Source: an uncultured SAR116 cluster alpha proteobacterium (lineage in GTDB: Bacteria; Pseudomonadota; Alphaproteobacteria; Puniceispirillales; Marisalimonadaceae). Taken from it: a stretch of DNA of 64,000 nt. Below the pieces are notes generated by a model, which did no database searches, was not told where the DNA came from, and saw only the letters and a list, made by a program, of their open reading frames with translations. Location of the stretch: the NCBI GenBank assembly GCA_902619485.1, contig CACNEF010000001.1:248001-312000 (forward strand), read 5' to 3'. Shown piece after piece: positions 61,451 to 64,000 of this stretch. Every line of letters begins with the position of its first letter. Position 1 is the first letter of the stretch. The position numbers and the translations under genes are program-made.

Positions 61451-62536
61451 CTAATTTTTTAAAATTAAGTCTAAGTCTCCTAAATCTTCAAAAAATAGAT
61501 TAACTCGAGTTTCATCAACATCTTGAATATTGTTAGGTTTCCAATTTGGTTTTCTATCTTTATCTACAAGCATTGCTCTAACGCCTTCAAAAAAATCTCC
61601 AATTTCTACACAACGTTGAACCATTCTGTACTCCATTATAAGTTCATCTTTTAAACTCATGTGACTAGCATTTCTAATTTGCTTTAGAGAGATTTTTAAG
61701 GAAGTTGGAGATTTATGTTTTAACTCTTCATATTGAACTTTTAAAAATTCATTTTCATTTACTAAAAGTTTTTCACACTCATCAAATATTTGTTCGATTG
61801 TATCATAAGAGAAAACTTTTTTAATCAATTCCTCATTATCCATCAACACACTATTTTCAGTTTCTGGATTTGATGAAAATTGATCAATAATGTTGTTAAC
61901 ATTTTGGTTAGAATTTGGTGAAGAAGAAATGATTGAATTCTTTAAAATCTCAACTTTTTCTGAGGGAACATAATGAGTAATTAGTTTAAGCTTCAATAAG
62001 TCATAAGCTTTAATTCTTGCACCAACTAGAGACAACCAAGCCCCAATCCCTTTATCTAACTGACCAAGCAACCACCCTCCTCCAACGTCTGGAAATAATC
62101 CAATTGCTGTTTCCGGCATTGCAAACATTGTTTTTTCTGAGGCAACTACGTGACTACCATGCATTGATACACCGACACCTCCACCCATCGTAAATCCATT
62201 AATTAGAGAAATGAAAGGTTTTTTATAATTACTAATTTTATAGTTAAGGGTATATTCATCATAAAAAAAAGATTTAGATAAATTGGTTGGTGGCCCACCG
62301 TCTGCTAAAACTTCTTTTCTTAACTTAACAACGTCTCCTCCAGCACAGAAAGAACGGTCTCCAGCACCCTCAATTATAATGCAGTTTATATTATCGTTAA
62401 TTTCCCAAGAATTGAGATTTTTATTTATTTTTTGAACCATTGAATAAGTAAGGGCATTTAACCTATCTGGCCTATTAAGGGTAATTACACCTACGCCATT
62501 ATCCTCAGTGAATATAACTTCATCTTGCATTATCAA
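61451..62536 (-). CDS. 3-Hydroxyisobutyryl-CoA hydrolase
   Basis: Crotonase-fold hydrolase of valine breakdown that releases free 3-hydroxyisobutyrate. The 361-residue length and GDRSFCAGGDVVKLRKE, NGFTMGGGVGVSMHGSHVVAS and FAMPETAIGLFPDVGGGWLLGQL, with the long C-terminal helical part ending RKPNWKP, match HIBCH rather than simple enoyl-CoA hydratases. The listed start is a TTG at 62536, five bases after AGGA; an ATG at 62530 is the alternative. It lies 17 bp after the isobutyryl-CoA dehydrogenase gene, which supports the pathway. Confidence 0.9.
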   Translation of the reverse strand: MIMQDEVIFTEDNGVGVITLNRPDRLNALTYSMVQKINKNLNSWEINDNINCIIIEGAGDRSFCAGGDVVKLRKEVLADGGPPTNLSKSFFYDEYTLNYKISNYKKPFISLINGFTMGGGVGVSMHGSHVVASEKTMFAMPETAIGLFPDVGGGWLLGQLDKGIGAWLSLVGARIKAYDLLKLKLITHYVPSEKVEILKNSIISSSPNSNQNVNNIIDQFSSNPETENSVLMDNEELIKKVFSYDTIEQIFDECEKLLVNENEFLKVQYEELKHKSPTSLKISLKQIRNASHMSLKDELIMEYRMVQRCVEIGDFFEGVRAMLVDKDRKPNWKPNNIQDVDETRVNLFFEDLGDLDLILKN

Positions 62537-62553
62537 AATTATCCTTTTTAAAT

Positions 62554-63696
62554 TTAATTAGCTTTTAAATGTCTTGTAATAATAACTCTCATTATTTCAT
62601 TAGTCCCCTCTAAGATTTGATGAACCCTTAAATCCCTTACAAGTCTTTCTAGCGGAAAGTCTTTCAAATATCCATAACCACCATGAATTTGAAGAGCCAT
62701 ATTACATATCTCAGAGCATACATCCGTTGCATATCTTTTAGCCATTGCACATAGTTTTGTAGCTTGTTTATCTGCGGTATCTAACGCACATGCGGCTCTT
62801 AAAACCATGAGACGAGAAGCCTCCAACTCAGTTGCCATATCGGCTAACTTAAATTGAGTAACTTGGAATTTGTCTAGTGATTTGCCAAATTGTTTTCTTT
62901 CTGCAGAATAACTGATAGATGCTTCTAAAGCTGCTCTTGCTCCACCCAAAGAACATGCGGCAATATTTACTCTTCCACCATCTAGACCTTTCATTGCAAT
63001 TTTAAATCCATCGCCTTCATTTCCAACAAGGTTATCTATTGGTATTTCACAATTATCAAAATTTACCATAGATGTGTGTTGACTATTCCAACCCATTTTC
63101 TTTTCTTGTTTTCCAAATGATAAACCCTTTGTTCCTTTTTCTACTAATATACATGAAACACCACTAGCACCTTCTTCACCTGTTCTGCACATTACTGCAA
63201 AAATATCACTTGTAGGTCCTCCAGATATAAAACTTTTTGAACCATTTAAAACGTAATGACTATTTCCTTTTTTTGTAGCTTTAGTTTTCAATGCCACAGC
63301 ATCTGATCCAGAACCTGGTTCTGTAAGACAGTAACTAGACATCATTTGCATAGTTGATAACTTTTTAATAAACCTTTCTTTTATATGATCTGATCCATGA
63401 GCATCTATCATCCAAGTAACCATATTATGGATAGATATGTAAGCCGCAGTAGACACACATCCCCTAGAAAGTTCTTCGAAACAAATAGCAGCATCCAACC
63501 GACTAAGACCTGAACCTCCATAAGTCTCATTCACATAAATAGCAGCCAAACCAAGTTCAGCTGCTTTTTTTAGAGTTTCGACAGGGAAAATCTCGTTTTG
63601 ATCCCATTCAGATGCATGAGGCATGAGTTCTGTTTCAGCGAAATTTTTTGCCATTTCTTTTATATTTAACTGATCTTCGTTATATTCAAAGTTCAT
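62554..63696 (-). CDS. Isobutyryl-CoA dehydrogenase (ACAD8-like)
   Basis: FAD acyl-CoA dehydrogenase of 380 residues that should convert isobutyryl-CoA to methacrylyl-CoA in valine breakdown. SSYCLTEPGSGSDAVALKTKA, SKSFISGGPTSDIFAVMCRT and KMGWNSQHTSMVNFDNCE follow the ACAD8 pattern, and the catalytic glutamate is E363 in ILEGTNEIM. AGAGG precedes the ATG. With HIBCH next to it the assignment is good, although 2-methylbutyryl-CoA could also be used. The upstream gene is a GMC oxidoreductase. Confidence 0.9.
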   Translation of the reverse strand: MNFEYNEDQLNIKEMAKNFAETELMPHASEWDQNEIFPVETLKKAAELGLAAIYVNETYGGSGLSRLDAAICFEELSRGCVSTAAYISIHNMVTWMIDAHGSDHIKERFIKKLSTMQMMSSYCLTEPGSGSDAVALKTKATKKGNSHYVLNGSKSFISGGPTSDIFAVMCRTGEEGASGVSCILVEKGTKGLSFGKQEKKMGWNSQHTSMVNFDNCEIPIDNLVGNEGDGFKIAMKGLDGGRVNIAACSLGGARAALEASISYSAERKQFGKSLDKFQVTQFKLADMATELEASRLMVLRAACALDTADKQATKLCAMAKRYATDVCSEICNMALQIHGGYGYLKDFPLERLVRDLRVHQILEGTNEIMRVIITRHLKAN

Positions 63697-63728
63697 TTTT
63701 TACCTCTTCATTACACATTTCATACTTA

Positions 63729-64000
63729 CTAAATTTTATGTGACTGCAAAATCATCTCTGATGCCTTTTCAGCAATCATTAATGTCGGCGCATTCGTATT
63801 ACCAGAAGTTATAGTGGGCATTACTGAAGCATCAGCAATCCTAAGGCCATCCACTCCTCTTACTTTTAGGTTACTATCTGTCACTGAGGTTTTATTTGAG
63901 CCCATTGCACACGTGCCGACTGGATGAAAAATCGTTGTACCAATATCACCAGCAACTTTTTTGAGTTCATCTTCAGATTGAAACTGTATACCCGGCGCAA
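63729..64000 (-). CDS. GMC-family oxidoreductase, C-terminal fragment (5' end beyond window)
   Basis: I translated the window end by hand. The last 90 residues of a GMC flavoprotein are present: IFHPVGTCAMGSN with the catalytic histidine, VRGVDGLRIADASVMPT and SGNTNAPTLMIAEKA with the second catalytic residue (asparagine), ending ILQSHKI with a TAG at 63729-63731. This is the choline dehydrogenase/alcohol dehydrogenase branch. The substrate cannot be determined without the rest. It lies 32 bp upstream of the isobutyryl-CoA dehydrogenase gene on the same strand. Confidence 0.88.
   Translation of the reverse strand, partial: APGIQFQSEDELKKVAGDIGTTIFHPVGTCAMGSNKTSVTDSNLKVRGVDGLRIADASVMPTITSGNTNAPTLMIAEKASEMILQSHKI

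Noticed and set aside
1-64000. Prophage, insertion sequence, CRISPR array, defence island or tRNA gene
   Set aside because: No transposase, integrase, phage structural gene, regularly spaced repeats, Cas-like protein or tRNA-like cloverleaf was seen on either strand.

Overview
The window is a gene-dense, strongly A+T-rich stretch of chromosome (roughly one third G+C by eye). Intergenic gaps are mostly under 100 bp. The genes point to a free-living, streamlined marine alphaproteobacterium that oxidises amino acids, organic acids and organosulfur compounds: DmdB/DmdC-like enzymes, a tripartite tricarboxylate transporter, two branched-chain-amino-acid-type (LIV) ABC systems, NrtS, complete leucine catabolism and part of valine catabolism. 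The exact clade cannot be fixed from sequence alone; an AEGEAN-169/HIMB59-like or other non-SAR11 low-GC lineage would fit. I see no rRNA, tRNA, mobile element, prophage or CRISPR array, and no recognisable transcription-factor gene in about 60 genes.

Layout. 1-4.2 kb (minus): fbp-tkt-pgk, central carbon metabolism, with pgk cut by the window edge. 4.3-8.7 kb: nitrogen block with a half-length GlnE (adenylylating module only), amtB and glutamate dehydrogenase. 8.9-18.9 kb (plus): TerB-like protein and the leucine operon ivd-mccB-mccA-hmgL-auh, followed by an AhpD-like protein, an orphan acyl-CoA dehydrogenase and a class III CoA-transferase. 18.9-22.8 kb: AroE-like dehydrogenase, DUF3108 protein and NrtS (minus), divergent from a class III aminotransferase flanked by two small alpha/beta proteins. 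22.8-28.6 kb (minus): first LIV transporter, then Coq7 and a DCC-family protein. 28.7-32.1 kb (plus): small ORF and tctCBA, with a structured leader in front of tctC.

32.1-50.1 kb is the most unusual part. It holds a TauE-type exporter with a ThDP enzyme, a four-domain rhodanese, and a five-gene operon (MetY, alpha/beta hydrolase, CaiC-like ligase, divergent DapA-family lyase, thiol-dioxygenase-like cupin). A further acyl-CoA synthetase, a fused indolepyruvate:ferredoxin oxidoreductase and a divergent dmdB/dmdC pair follow. Together these suggest a region for organosulfur and organic-acid processing whose substrate is not known.

50.3-60 kb (plus): an acyl-CoA synthetase, a second complete LIV transporter, a PaaK-like ligase, an SDR and a MaoC hydratase, which looks like uptake plus CoA activation of a carboxylic acid. 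60-64 kb (minus): GlpE-like rhodanese, thiolase, HIBCH, isobutyryl-CoA dehydrogenase (valine branch) and the C-terminus of a GMC oxidoreductase.

Regulation visible in the sequence is mainly at RNA level. There are hairpins after all three complete solute-binding-protein genes, hairpins in the tctC and gdh leaders, tight stop/start coupling, and one clear intrinsic terminator between amtB and gdh.
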